DNA of 64,000 bases from PHAA01 sp964457945 (GCA_964457945.1 CAYWFX010000006.1:1-64000), one strand, 5' to 3'. Counted from the first letter of the stretch, positions 1 through 8,403 are shown. Notes: generated from the sequence alone by a model not told the origin. Translations and numbers: made by a program.

Positions 1-30
1 AGGCGCCCCCTTATGGGCGCCTTTGTCATT
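1..30 (+). terminator. GC-rich terminator-like hairpin at the window edge
   Basis: Arms AGGCGCCC (1-8) and GGGCGCCT (15-22) form a perfect 8-bp stem followed by a T-rich but interrupted tract. A near copy lies at 8709-8738. It probably ends a gene lying left of the window. Confidence 0.5.
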
Positions 31-92
31 TTTAGCAAAACAACTTTTCCTGACTTCGACACTTTGCGAGGCGAGCAAATCGTAACTCATTG

Positions 93-614
93 AAATTAAT
101 AGGCGCTGAGTTGGCGGCGGTAGCCAGGTTGTGTGAATGGGGCGGTTACGATAAAAACGGCAAATACTTATTTGACCTGAAAAGACCCGGCTGAGGGAAA
201 CCGATTCAGCAGATCATGAAAGATACCGGAGTAACGGTTTTTTTCCAGGGCCATGATCATGTGTTTGCCCGTGAACTGGTGGACGGGGTGATCTATCAGA
301 CCATGCCCAAACCGGCGGAAAAGATTCCTGACCAACTGTCATTCGCAGATGCTTATCAGAACTGTGACAAACTATTGAATTCAGGCTTTTTAAAGGTCGA
401 TGTAACACCGTCCAATGTTAGGGTTAGTTATTACCGCAATTATTTTGTTTCAAGTGAGCCTCAGGCAGGCAAGGGAGTGCCCCGCCGAGTCAATAACATC
501 TGCCGCTATATGAGGCAGCTTGTTGTTCTTCAAGAAATTCTTAAATCGATTAGTCTTTACAATCATGTTATCTACAAGGTTACTTACATTGCTTGCAGCT
601 ATTTGCTCACCTGA
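93..614 (+). pseudogene. Metallophosphoesterase (calcineurin-like) C-terminal relic
   Basis: The forward frame reads a decayed C-terminal half of a secreted-type metallophosphoesterase: a CEWGGYDKNGKYLFDLKRPG stretch, then an in-frame TGA (192-194), then GKPIQQIMKDTG and the metal-binding motif FFQGHDHVFARE. In this family a tryptophan normally follows the RPG motif, so the TGA looks like a TGG-to-TGA nonsense mutation. The N-terminal half with the first metal ligands (DxH, GDxxD) is absent; the sequence before about position 93 is not recognisable. The tail after the YYRNYFVS stretch also diverges from the family. The remaining open frame (ATG 216 to 614) would lack most catalytic ligands. 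Seen: the stop codon and missing half. Inferred: non-functional remnant. Confidence 0.7.
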
Positions 615-764
615 TGTAAGCCCTTTTTATAAAACCGAGCTCTTGATTTTACTTGAGATATAATTATCTATTATCTTATAGCAGGCATAAAAGCTTTATC
701 TCACCAATCCGGCGAGCGGATTTAATTTCCAGCTTAATTCTTCTTCTGCTTTTTTAGCCCGTCA

Positions 765-1397
765 CTAATCTTTCCACATACGGTGATTTAGTGGTCCAAA
801 AACAGAATCGGCATCTGCTGGAGAGGGCATCGAATAACCTACATCCTGCTGCAGAGCCCCATCAATATCTTCAAAGTACTCAATCGGACCTACGATGTTT
901 TCGGCGTATAACTGCATATTATCTTTGCCATTCCACTCTATTCCCCAAGTTACACCTGCAGGAGCATAAAATTTCTCATAAGTTCTTGGATCTAAAGTGG
1001 CATCCACTGCAATCCATTGATCGTTTAAACAAGCTAAAGCAAAGCAATGCTTTTCGGTCTCATGTAGCGTTTTGTATCCTTCTCCAAATGCCGGTTTCAT
1101 AAACTCTCTTTTAACAAAGTTATATCCTATGCGAGCCGGAATATTATTGCACCGTAAAAGCGCCACAACTAACAGTGCTTTATTCCAGCACGCTCCATAG
1201 CCCTTGGCTAATGTTTCAGAAGCCTTTACTTTAACTAGGTCACATCCGAACCGGATATTATCACGTACATATCGAAAGGAAGCCTCCGTTATTTTTTGCC
1301 GGTCAGTATCTTTTTCTCCAAGCTTTCTTGCGAGTTCCTTGATACTTGGATGGTTAAAATCACAATAGAATGTTTCCTGTAATTCTGTCTTTTCCAT
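765..1397 (-). CDS. Transglutaminase-like cysteine peptidase family protein
   Basis: A 210-residue protein with the transglutaminase-like core (PF01841-type). The motif GYGACWNKALL supplies the catalytic Cys (about residue 70), EKHCFAL the His (about 117) and IAVDATLD the Asp (about 132), in the usual order and spacing. No signal peptide or membrane segment is visible, so it is probably cytoplasmic. The ATG at 1397 is chosen because AAGGAGG sits about seven bases upstream; a TTG directly before it is less likely. Bacterial members act as peptidases or amide hydrolases, but the substrate cannot be read from sequence. It stands alone between a relic and a regulator on the same strand, with no obvious operon. 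Confidence 0.8.
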   Translation of the reverse strand: MEKTELQETFYCDFNHPSIKELARKLGEKDTDRQKITEASFRYVRDNIRFGCDLVKVKASETLAKGYGACWNKALLVVALLRCNNIPARIGYNFVKREFMKPAFGEGYKTLHETEKHCFALACLNDQWIAVDATLDPRTYEKFYAPAGVTWGIEWNGKDNMQLYAENIVGPIEYFEDIDGALQQDVGYSMPSPADADSVFGPLNHRMWKD

Positions 1398-1532
1398 CAA
1401 TATCCTCCTTCTCCTGCCGAGTCTGAGTTATTTGTAAAGATGATCACATATCTGCTTCAGTGATCATCTATAAAGTTAGTATATATGAGTTAAAGGCAAT
1501 ATATTGGAAAAACTGGACAGAATTATTTATTA

Positions 1533-2339
1533 TTAAAAATTAACAGTTATAAAATCCGGTATAGTAGTTGTTTTTAAATACTTAGTTGGACTGGTGCCTG
1601 CGAAATTTCTAAATTCGTTGATAAAATGAGCCTGGTCGTAATATCCACAATTCATTGCAATATCGGCAAAATCAACATGGACTGAAGTAGAGATGTTTTT
1701 ATAGGCATTTTTAAAACGTAGATTTTTGCAGAACTGTTTTGGAGTTAGGCCTATTTGCTCTTTAAATTGTCGATTTAAATGGCGGTGACTTACTCCAAGG
1801 TAATGCGAAAGCTGATCTATCGTGATTCTGCCTTTACTTTGTTCAATGGCCTTTACTGCTGAATTGACGATAGTGTTATCTTGATGCGAGGTTTCTAATA
1901 TATTCAGGAGATATTTATCAACGGACTTAATTTGTGATTCTGTTGTCAGATAATTTTTCTGAATATGTTCCGCCAATTTATTTCCTTCTTGATTTAAAAT
2001 ATCCTCTGTATCAAAATATTGATCAACCAATTGATGAGCCGGTGTTTTAAAAAATGGATATGCACCGCCTGGCCTAAAGCATATTCCAAAAAGATTAATC
2101 TTATCGTTTGACCTCATGCCCATTGGATGGGCCATAGGTCCCGTAATACCTGTATTTATCATGGTTTGGACTATGCCATCATTCCTTATATATTCGACTG
2201 GAGAACCCAGATTAATGGTAAATTCACAATTCTCAATAAGTAATCTTCGGCGGGTATCGGGAATTATATCAATCTCCATTCTCCAGTAGCATTTAATATA
2301 GGAGATTAAGCTAGGTAACGGCGGATATTCTTCATACAA
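1533..2339 (-). CDS. AraC-family transcriptional regulator (N-terminal DUF6597-like domain)
   Basis: The C-terminal third carries the double helix-turn-helix of AraC/XylS proteins (ITIDQLSHYLGVSHRHLNRQ and DIAMNCGYYDQAHFINEFR, then the closing GTSPTKY motif). The N-terminal part, with YPPLPSLISYIKCYWRME, resembles the DUF6597-type ligand-binding domain that precedes this HTH in many Firmicutes. The frame is open to 2408, but the TTG at 2339 is preferred because GGAGG lies nine bases before it and the family normally begins just before the YxExxP stretch. Its target is unknown. The OYE relic at 2450-2539 is divergent from it, so it may once have controlled that gene. Confidence 0.8.
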   Translation of the reverse strand: MYEEYPPLPSLISYIKCYWRMEIDIIPDTRRRLLIENCEFTINLGSPVEYIRNDGIVQTMINTGITGPMAHPMGMRSNDKINLFGICFRPGGAYPFFKTPAHQLVDQYFDTEDILNQEGNKLAEHIQKNYLTTESQIKSVDKYLLNILETSHQDNTIVNSAVKAIEQSKGRITIDQLSHYLGVSHRHLNRQFKEQIGLTPKQFCKNLRFKNAYKNISTSVHVDFADIAMNCGYYDQAHFINEFRNFAGTSPTKYLKTTTIPDFITVNF

Positions 2340-2449
2340 TAAGATCTTACCTCCAATCCGCACATTTATAAATCCTTGTAAATAAGAATAATTATGTTGT
2401 TTGTGCAAATCAATATAATGATAATATCATTATTTGGAGGAATAGGCAA

Positions 2450-2539
2450 TTCGCCGACGCGGCGCTCAGGGCGCAGCTGGCAGGATTTGATGGAGTGGAA
2501 CTGCATGCTGCCCACAGCTTTCTGTTCAATCAATTTTAA
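2450..2539 (+). pseudogene. Old Yellow Enzyme (NADH:flavin oxidoreductase) fragment
   Basis: Thirty codons in one frame, beginning FADAALRAQLAGFDGVELHA and ending HSFLFNQF then TAA. They match the FMN/substrate-binding segment of OYE-family proteins; the intact OYE at 5943-6878 has GESALRAKRAGFDGVQIHTA at the same place. Nothing before or after is recognisable, and the segment lacks a start. It is a residual piece of a deleted paralogue. Confidence 0.7.
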
Positions 2540-2630
2540 CGCCTTATTATAACCAATGTATAAAAATTGAAACTGTAATCAAGTTTTGAAATGAAAGAGG
2601 ATATAATATACTGGCAGGGAGTGAACGGGA

Positions 2631-2990
2631 TTGTCTATTAAAACAATTGAAAATATGGTGAATTGGGTTGAAGAAAATTTAGAAGAATATCCAACATTAG
2701 AAAAAATGTCCGATTTCGTAGGGTATTCACCTTGTTATTGCTCTACTAAGTTCCATGAATATATCGGTATTTCATTCAAAGATTATATTCAGAAGCGGCA
2801 ACTAAGTATGGCAGCGATGGCATTAGAGAAAACGAAGTATCGTATTATTGATATTGCTATACAATATGGGTTTTCATCGCATGAAGCATTTACAAGGGCT
2901 TTTGTGCGTGTTTATGGCTATACACCCTTTCAATATCGTAAATTGTTGCCGGAAATCTTAACATTTGATAAAGCTCAAATAGACATTTGA
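2631..2990 (+). CDS. AraC-type HTH regulator, DNA-binding domain only
   Basis: 119 residues made almost entirely of the AraC double HTH (PTLEKMSDFVGYSPCYCSTK and RIIDIAIQYGFSSHEAFTRA, closing with YGYTPFQYRK). The layout resembles MarA/SoxS/Rob-type regulators. Longer relatives carry a C-terminal GyrI-like effector domain, which is absent here because the gene stops about 20 residues after the HTH. The start is TTG at 2631 with an AGGGAGTGA-like ribosome binding site just upstream; no in-frame ATG fits. It is followed after 23 bases by a hairpin and then by map. A stand-alone activator is plausible; alternatively it is a truncated Rob-like protein. Confidence 0.75.
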   Translation: MSIKTIENMVNWVEENLEEYPTLEKMSDFVGYSPCYCSTKFHEYIGISFKDYIQKRQLSMAAMALEKTKYRIIDIAIQYGFSSHEAFTRAFVRVYGYTPFQYRKLLPEILTFDKAQIDI

Positions 2991-3017
2991 ACACTCCTCA
3001 TTAAATGTAAGGAGTGT
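2991..3017 (+). promoter_or_regulatory. Hairpin that doubles as terminator and masks the map ribosome binding site
   Basis: ACACTCCT (2991-2998) pairs perfectly with AGGAGTGT (3010-3017), followed by a T run. It resembles an intrinsic terminator for the AraC-type gene. The 3' arm contains the AAGGAG element (3009-3014) that serves the ATG at 3023, so folding would hide the map ribosome binding site. Confidence 0.6.
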
Positions 3018-3022
3018 TTTTA

Positions 3023-3898
3023 ATGTTAAAAAAAATTGGACGAAATGATTTATGTTGGTGTGGAAGCGGAATTAAGTATAAAAAATGTCATAAATATTTT
3101 GACGAAAAGTTATCCTGGTACAAAACGCAAGGTTGTATTATTCCACCCAGAGAAATTATAAAAAACCAAGAACAAATTATTGGGATTAGAGAAAGTGGAA
3201 AAATCAATATAGCTGTTTTAGATTTCATATCTGAACAACTACATATAGGAATAACAACAGAACAAATTGATCTTTTGATTTATGAAAAAACGATGGCTTT
3301 GGGTGGGATTCCGGCAACACTAAATTATGAAGGTTTTCCTAAAAGCGTATGTACATCAATCAATGAGCAAGTATGTCATGGTATACCATCAAGTGATGTT
3401 TTGCTGAAAGCTGGAGATATTATAAACATTGATGTTTCTACAATATACAATGGATTTTTTTCGGATTCATCAAGAATGTTTTGTATCGGAAATGTAAGTC
3501 CTGAAAAAAAGAAACTGGTGGATGTGGTTAAGGAATGCATTGAATTAGGATTAGCACAAATAAAGCCGTGGGGATTTTTAGGCGATATGGGGCAAGCTGT
3601 GCATGAACATGCTATGAGTAATGGATATACGGTTGTACAAGAAATAGGCGGACACGGCATTGGCTTGCAAATTCATGAGGAACCGTGGGTAAGCCATGTT
3701 TCAAAAAAAGGAACAGAAATGCTTTTAGTCCCAGGTATGGTATTTACGATTGAGCCAATAGTGAACATGGGAACTGATGAAATTTTTATAGATGATAATG
3801 ATGGCTGGACAGTTTATACGGCAGATGGGATGCCATCAGCCCAATGGGAAGTTATGGTTTTAGTCACTAATGATGGTTATGAGATATTAGCCTATTAA
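3023..3898 (+). CDS. map: Methionine aminopeptidase, type I, with N-terminal SEC-C zinc motif
   Basis: Removes the initiator methionine from nascent proteins. Residues about 1-25 hold a SEC-C motif (GRNDLCWCGSGIKYKKCH), a zinc-binding segment also found at the end of SecA. The pita-bread metallopeptidase domain follows, with the expected ligands: two Asp in INIDVSTIYNGFFSDSSRMF, His in GGHGIGLQIHEE, Glu in FTIEPIVNMG, and the final Glu in QWEVMVLVT. The ATG at 3023 is chosen over GTG 3014 because AAGGAG is eight bases upstream; the GTG lies inside the hairpin. The protein is 291 residues. It is isolated from the ribosomal-protein operon where the housekeeping map usually lies, so it is likely an accessory copy. 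Its AT-rich base composition differs from the core region. Confidence 0.9.
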   Translation: MLKKIGRNDLCWCGSGIKYKKCHKYFDEKLSWYKTQGCIIPPREIIKNQEQIIGIRESGKINIAVLDFISEQLHIGITTEQIDLLIYEKTMALGGIPATLNYEGFPKSVCTSINEQVCHGIPSSDVLLKAGDIINIDVSTIYNGFFSDSSRMFCIGNVSPEKKKLVDVVKECIELGLAQIKPWGFLGDMGQAVHEHAMSNGYTVVQEIGGHGIGLQIHEEPWVSHVSKKGTEMLLVPGMVFTIEPIVNMGTDEIFIDDNDGWTVYTADGMPSAQWEVMVLVTNDGYEILAY

Positions 3899-4021
3899 TG
3901 CCACCAAATCAGCATATATTCAAGAACACAAAATAAAACACAACAGAATAATGAAAATAGTCTTATGGGTGATCAAACGGTCGCTCTTTTCTTTTACCCA
4001 AAAGTCAGAAAGGAGTCTGTA

Positions 4022-4314
4022 ATGCCCAAAATCATATTTACCTCACACGAGATGCACCTCCAACCCAGCTTGCCAATTATGTAAAATATATCGGCACTCG
4101 TCAGGGTGTAAAGAAAATCGATGAAAGCAAGCTGGAGTTTCCGGCTACTGTGAATCAGCAAAAGCTAATCAAGCAGCTCATTCGTGACATTCCTTCTACA
4201 AAGGATATGCTGGAATACAACGATTATTGTTTGAACCCGACCATCGGCAATGCAACCGAGTTTATATCTCTTGTATTGGAGCAGAATCTCAACGTAAAAC
4301 TATTGGTAGCGTAA
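4022..4314 (+). pseudogene. MobL-type relaxase N-terminal relic
   Basis: ATG 4022, preceded by AAAGGAG, opens with MPKIIFTSH. After a frameshift near 4048 the next frame continues RDAPPTQLANYVKYIGTRQG, then KKIDESKLEFPATVNQQKLI, QLIRDIPSTKDMLEYNDY and NPTIGNATEFISLVLEQNL, ending at TAA 4314. This is the characteristic N-terminus of MobL relaxases carried by Firmicute mobilizable elements. A few codons are lost at the frameshift and everything after about residue 95 is gone, including the catalytic region. Seen: broken frame and truncation. Inferred: footprint of a former mobile element. Confidence 0.75.
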
Positions 4315-4423
4315 GGTTAAATACTTAACTGATTGACTGTGAAAATAAGGTATTTGCTTGTTTATTCTTCAAGATTGAAAATTATTATTCAGTGGCCTGA
4401 ATGATTTCGTGCTGTAAATTACA

Positions 4424-5380
4424 TTATAATATGGTTTCCCGGCTATTTGAAAGTAAGTTTGGAATGATGCTTAGAGAGTTGTGCAGACGCTTTACGTCAC
4501 TTTTTGGTGGCAGCCCGAATAAACGGGTATATTCGCGGCTGAATTGGGAGGGGCTTTCATATCCGACTCGAAAAGCAGCATCTGCAGCATCTATCGGTTC
4601 CGATATAAGCAATCGACGGGCTTCCTGGAGCCTTAGCTGCTTTTGGTACTTTATTGGACTCATTGCCGTTACTTTTTTAAAATAGCTGTGCAAGGTTGAA
4701 GTGCTCATGCTAACTTCTTTTGCCAATTCTTCAATGCGCAGGGGTTGATCGAAATTTTGCCGTATAAATTGAATGACTCTGGCGATGCATTGTGCGTGGC
4801 TGCCAATCATGGCAAACTGCCGGATGAGATCCCCCTGTTCTCCCTGCAAAACACGATAAAAAATTTCCCGTATGATTAAGGGAGATAGAACCGGGATATC
4901 TTCCGGGTTCTCTAGAAGACGGAGAAGCCTTATAATAGCATCCAGCAATTGCGGGCTGGTTTTACTCACTAACAGGCCCCGACCCGAACTCATTTTTCCA
5001 CGCCAAGTCTGATTGGATTCATTCATAATGTCCAGTATTTGATCTGCAGTGAATACAAGCTGAATACCCAGGAAAGGTGTTTCATGGGATGCTTGAAGAA
5101 TTTGACCACACATTGGAAGATGCACGGAAGCAATCATAAAAGATGCCGGATCGTATTGATAGATTTCTCCCGCCAAAGTCACCAATTTAGAGCCTTGGGC
5201 AATCACACATAAAGATGGTTCATGGACAGTATGTAATGGTTCCGATATGCTGGATGTCCGAATCAGGCATAGAGCCGGAATTTTGGTTGAGTTTGTTCCA
5301 TCTATATTTATAAGATCATTTATTATAGAAGCCAGTTCATGCTGTCTTTTATTGACTTCTTCCGTGTTTATTATTTCCAT
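4424..5380 (-). CDS. AraC-family regulator with AraC_N domain
   Basis: 318 residues. The N-terminal half matches the AraC_N (PF06719) type: TVHEPSLCVIAQGSKLVTLA, then YQYDPASFMIASVHLPMCGQ. The C-terminal double HTH reads LRIEELAKEVSMSTSTLHSY and DAADAAFRVGYESPSQFSRE. The ATG at 5380 follows GAGGATG by about ten bases; a TTG six bases earlier is possible. It is divergent from the AKR relic, OYE and AKR cluster to its right. Regulators of this subfamily often sit beside aldo/keto reductase or OYE genes, so control of that cluster is a reasonable inference. Confidence 0.85.
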   Translation of the reverse strand: MEIINTEEVNKRQHELASIINDLINIDGTNSTKIPALCLIRTSSISEPLHTVHEPSLCVIAQGSKLVTLAGEIYQYDPASFMIASVHLPMCGQILQASHETPFLGIQLVFTADQILDIMNESNQTWRGKMSSGRGLLVSKTSPQLLDAIIRLLRLLENPEDIPVLSPLIIREIFYRVLQGEQGDLIRQFAMIGSHAQCIARVIQFIRQNFDQPLRIEELAKEVSMSTSTLHSYFKKVTAMSPIKYQKQLRLQEARRLLISEPIDAADAAFRVGYESPSQFSREYTRLFGLPPKSDVKRLHNSLSIIPNLLSNSRETIL

Positions 5381-5566
5381 ATCCAAGCATCCTCTTCTAT
5401 TTATTGCTCAATTATAGGGAATTTCAGAGGATTAGGCAAGAATGTTGAATTTTTATGATACCGCTCTGCGTTCTTTTAGGGTTATTCTTATTTACAATAA
5501 CAGTAAAATGCTTAAATAACATTTACATGTTGCCAAACGAAATATAAGAAAGGTGTGTAAAATAAT

Positions 5567-5913
5567 ATGAATATAACTGATAGCGTTACACTCAGCAATG
5601 GAGTCAAGATACCGAGACTAGGTTTTGGTGTATATCTTGTAAAAGATGGAGAATAGGTGGAGAAAGCCGTGTCCTCGGCACTTCGTACAGGATATCGAAG
5701 CATTGATACAGCCGAAGTTTATGGAAATGAAAAAGGTGTCGGTACTACCATTAGAAAAAGCGGTGTACCAAAGGATCTGTTCATCACGACTCACGCGTTC
5801 AGGAAAATGCAAATTTCTTTGATTTTGAACTTGCCCCGGAAGATATGCGAAAGATTGATTCGTTGAACAGAAATTATCGTTTAGATCCGGACCCTGATAA
5901 CTTCTATTTTTAA
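5567..5913 (+). pseudogene. Aldo/keto reductase relic (internal deletion and nonsense codon)
   Basis: ATG 5567 opens with NITDSVTLSNGVKIPRLGFG, close to the intact AKR at 6908. An in-frame TAG (5654-5656) interrupts it at residue 30. The frame then continues VEKAVSSALRTGYRSIDTAE through DLFITT, where about 170 codons are missing, and the other frame resumes ENANFFDFELAPEDMRKIDS to the terminal PDPDNFYF and TAA 5913. The catalytic Lys and His segments are lost. This is a decayed paralogue, separated from its intact sister by the OYE gene. Confidence 0.85.
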
Positions 5914-5942
5914 CAATTTTAATTTTAGGGGGAGGTGATACG

Positions 5943-6878
5943 ATGAAAACCTTATTCGATGAAACGCAGATGGGCCAGATAACACTAAAAAACAGGTTCA
6001 TCCGCTCTGCTACCTATGAAGGACTGGCAGATAAAACAGGACATATGACGGACAGATTATTTCAAGTTTATAAAGATTTGGCTGAAGGCGGAGTTGGCTT
6101 GATCATTACAGGCGCCGCCAATATCACACAGGAATCCAAATATTTGCCAGGCATGATGGGAATTTATGACGATTCATTTATACAGGACTATAAAGAATTG
6201 ACCGATATGAGTCATGAGAATAATTGCCCCATCATGATTCAGCTTACCTTTGCAGGTAGCAACGGAATCATGTGGACGCCTGCTGATCCCTCTACAGCAG
6301 AAATAAAAGCCATGATTCAGCCTTTTGGTGAGAGCGCACTAAGGGCAAAACGCGCTGGCTTTGATGGTGTACAGATTCATACCGCACACGGTTATTTTTT
6401 AAGTCAGCTATTAAACAGCCAGTTGAATACAAGAACGGATGAATATGGCGGAAGTCTTGAAAATCAATCCAGACTGTTGCTGGAGATTTTCTCCGAGATC
6501 AGACGGATAGCCGGCAAAGACTTTCACATTTCTATAAAGATCAACTATACCGATCTAGATGGAAATCATGATGTATTTACCGCATGCCGCTATGTGTGCA
6601 CTCAGCTTGCGGATAAAGGAATTGATTCTATCGAAATTAGTGCTGGGACAGGACCATTTAACTTTCATCCAGAATTTAAATATACGGAATCAGTATTGAG
6701 GGATTATGCTTCTCAGATTGCATCGGAAACCAATGTCCCTGTCTTACTGGTTGGAATAAACAGAAATCCTAAGGTCATGGAAGAAATATTGAACACGAAG
6801 AATATCGAATATTTTTCACTCTCAAGACCCTTGCTAAGAAGGCCAGATCTAGTGAATGAGTGGCAAAGTCATAATTGA
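5943..6878 (+). CDS. Old Yellow Enzyme-family NADH:flavin oxidoreductase
   Basis: Predicted FMN TIM-barrel ene-reductase, 311 residues. Family signatures are visible: MGQITLKNRFIRSATYEGLA at the N-terminus, the substrate-binding HTAHGYFLSQLLNSQLN followed by RTDEYGGSLENQ, and the phosphate-binding tail EYFSLSRPLLRRPDLV. It is shorter than usual (330-370). The loop between PADPSTAEIKAM and GESALRAKRAGFDG seems to lack about 20 residues that normally include the KEMT segment before the AEIK helix. The QL-H-GR motif is also altered (IQLTFAGSNG). It may still fold, but activity is uncertain. A ribosome binding site GGGGGAGGTGATA precedes ATG 5943. It is co-directional with the AKR 29 bases downstream, so the two may be co-transcribed. 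Confidence 0.8.
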   Translation: MKTLFDETQMGQITLKNRFIRSATYEGLADKTGHMTDRLFQVYKDLAEGGVGLIITGAANITQESKYLPGMMGIYDDSFIQDYKELTDMSHENNCPIMIQLTFAGSNGIMWTPADPSTAEIKAMIQPFGESALRAKRAGFDGVQIHTAHGYFLSQLLNSQLNTRTDEYGGSLENQSRLLLEIFSEIRRIAGKDFHISIKINYTDLDGNHDVFTACRYVCTQLADKGIDSIEISAGTGPFNFHPEFKYTESVLRDYASQIASETNVPVLLVGINRNPKVMEEILNTKNIEYFSLSRPLLRRPDLVNEWQSHN

Positions 6879-6907
6879 AACATGATTTTTGGGAAAGGAT
6901 GGTAAAT

Positions 6908-7735
6908 ATGATCAATAAGATTACGGATGCTGTTACCCTAAATAATGGGGTGAAAATGCCGTGGTTGGGGCTGGGCGTATATGAGGTGAAAGACGGCCGC
7001 GAGGTGGAGCAGTCTGTCTTAACCGCTTTAGGGACCGGGTATAGGAGCCTTGACACGGCAGAGGCGTATTACAATGAAGAAGGAGTTGGAATGGCAATCA
7101 GAAAAAGCGGCGTACCAAGGGAAGAATTATTTGTAACGACCAAGGTATGGAATTTCAATCAGGCATATGAAACCACACTCCAGGCTTTTGAAAATAGCAG
7201 AAAAAGACTAGGTCTTCAGTATATCGATCTATATTTGATCCACTGGCCTGCCAGAGGTAAATATCTGGAGGCATGGAGAGCTTTTGAAAAGTTGTACAAA
7301 GAAGGTTATGTACGAGCCATTGGCGTATGCAATTGTCATGAACAGCACTTAAACGCCATTATGCAAAATTACGAGACGGTTCCCATGGTGAATCAGGTGG
7401 AACTTCACCCGCTGTTTTCACAACAAAGACTGCGTAATTTCTGCAAGGAAAAAGGAATTCAAATGGAAGCCTGGGCACCTTTAATACGAGGCCAGTTAAA
7501 TGTACCTGCTTTGCTTAAACTGGGAAAAAAGCACGGAAAGACACCCGCGCAGATCGTCCTTAGATGGGATCTGCAGCACGGAATTGTTACTATCCCTAAA
7601 TCCGTTCATGATGTGCGAATTCGTGAGAATGCTGATATTTTTGATTTTGAGCTAAGTGATGAGGACATGAAGGAAATCGATGCCCTCAACCAGAATTACC
7701 GTTGGGGCCCAAACCCGGATAATTTCAATTTTTAG
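6908..7735 (+). CDS. Aldo/keto reductase (2,5-diketogluconate reductase-like)
   Basis: NADPH-dependent carbonyl reductase of the AKR superfamily, 275 residues. The catalytic tetrad is complete: Asp49 and Tyr54 in LDTAEAYYNEE, Lys79 in FVTTKVWNF and His112 in DLYLIHWPA. The C-terminal cofactor region IVTIPKSVHDVRIRENADIF is present. The start is ATG 6908 with AAAGGATGG just upstream; an ATG 33 bases earlier in the same frame has no such site and overlaps the OYE stop. The substrate is unknown; the OYE neighbour and divergent AraC_N regulator suggest a small reductive detoxification cassette. The relic at 5567-5913 is its degenerated sister. Confidence 0.9.
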   Translation: MINKITDAVTLNNGVKMPWLGLGVYEVKDGREVEQSVLTALGTGYRSLDTAEAYYNEEGVGMAIRKSGVPREELFVTTKVWNFNQAYETTLQAFENSRKRLGLQYIDLYLIHWPARGKYLEAWRAFEKLYKEGYVRAIGVCNCHEQHLNAIMQNYETVPMVNQVELHPLFSQQRLRNFCKEKGIQMEAWAPLIRGQLNVPALLKLGKKHGKTPAQIVLRWDLQHGIVTIPKSVHDVRIRENADIFDFELSDEDMKEIDALNQNYRWGPNPDNFNF

Positions 7736-7782
7736 CAGAGATATCTTGCAAGAAATTCGAAAATCAGGTATCTTGCGATTTT

Positions 7783-8398
7783 ATCGCCCAGGGCGCCAAA
7801 CCCGGTTTAGGCGGCCACCTCTTGGGCGAGAAGAATACGGAAAGCGTTGCGAAATTGCGGACAGACCTTCATGTACGGCGCCAAAGGCGGCACCGCCTAT
7901 ATCATGGGCAATGCCGCCGGACGGCCGCTGATCAATGCCGTAGGCAGACCGCGCGTGGTTATTAACGGTACGGCACTGGACTATCTGGCGGAATCCTTCA
8001 TGGCCGGCGATCCGCTTAACGGCGGTGGGTTTGTCGTCTTAAACGGCATCGGCTTTAATGATGAGGACGGCTCTATCCGGGAATATGACTCACCCTACCC
8101 GGGCTCTAACATTTTCTCACTTGCATCCGGCGGCGCGATCTATGTCCGTGATCCGCAGAACAAGCTGGTTGAAGAGCAGCTTAACGGCGGTGAATTTAAT
8201 GAAATCAGCGATGCGGACTGGGATCTCATCCTGCCATACTTAGAAGAAAATGAAAAACTCTTTGCTATCAGTATAGATCGACTTCTCACTGTGGATAACA
8301 AAAAGAAATCCCCCCAAGAAGTCTATCGCAAGATAATGCCTAAAGTGGCGGCCGCGCCGGCAAAAAATACGGATGGTCTGAGTGAGACCTGTAAATAA
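7783..8398 (+). pseudogene. Glutamate synthase-like protein relic (FMN domain remnant joined to GXGXG domain)
   Basis: From about 7786 one frame reads QGAKPGLGGHLLGEKNTESV, a loop of the FMN-binding glutamate synthase domain. Near 7850 the frame changes and reads CGQTFMYGAKGGTAYIMGNA, GRPRVVINGTALDYLAESFM, then GGEFNEISDADWDLILPYLE to TAA 8398. This second part is the GXGXG beta-helix domain of archaeal-type or stand-alone glutamate synthases. A large deletion has joined two distant parts out of frame. The GC-rich composition differs from the AT-rich AKR gene next to it. A second relic of the same gene end is at 12601-12678, and the intact classical gltBD is at 13285-19364. Confidence 0.75.
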
Positions 8399-8403
8399 GG
8401 AAA

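Noticed and set aside
192..194. TGA as selenocysteine codon
   Set aside because: The family has Trp here, no SECIS-like hairpin is evident right after it, and the gene lacks its N-terminal half.
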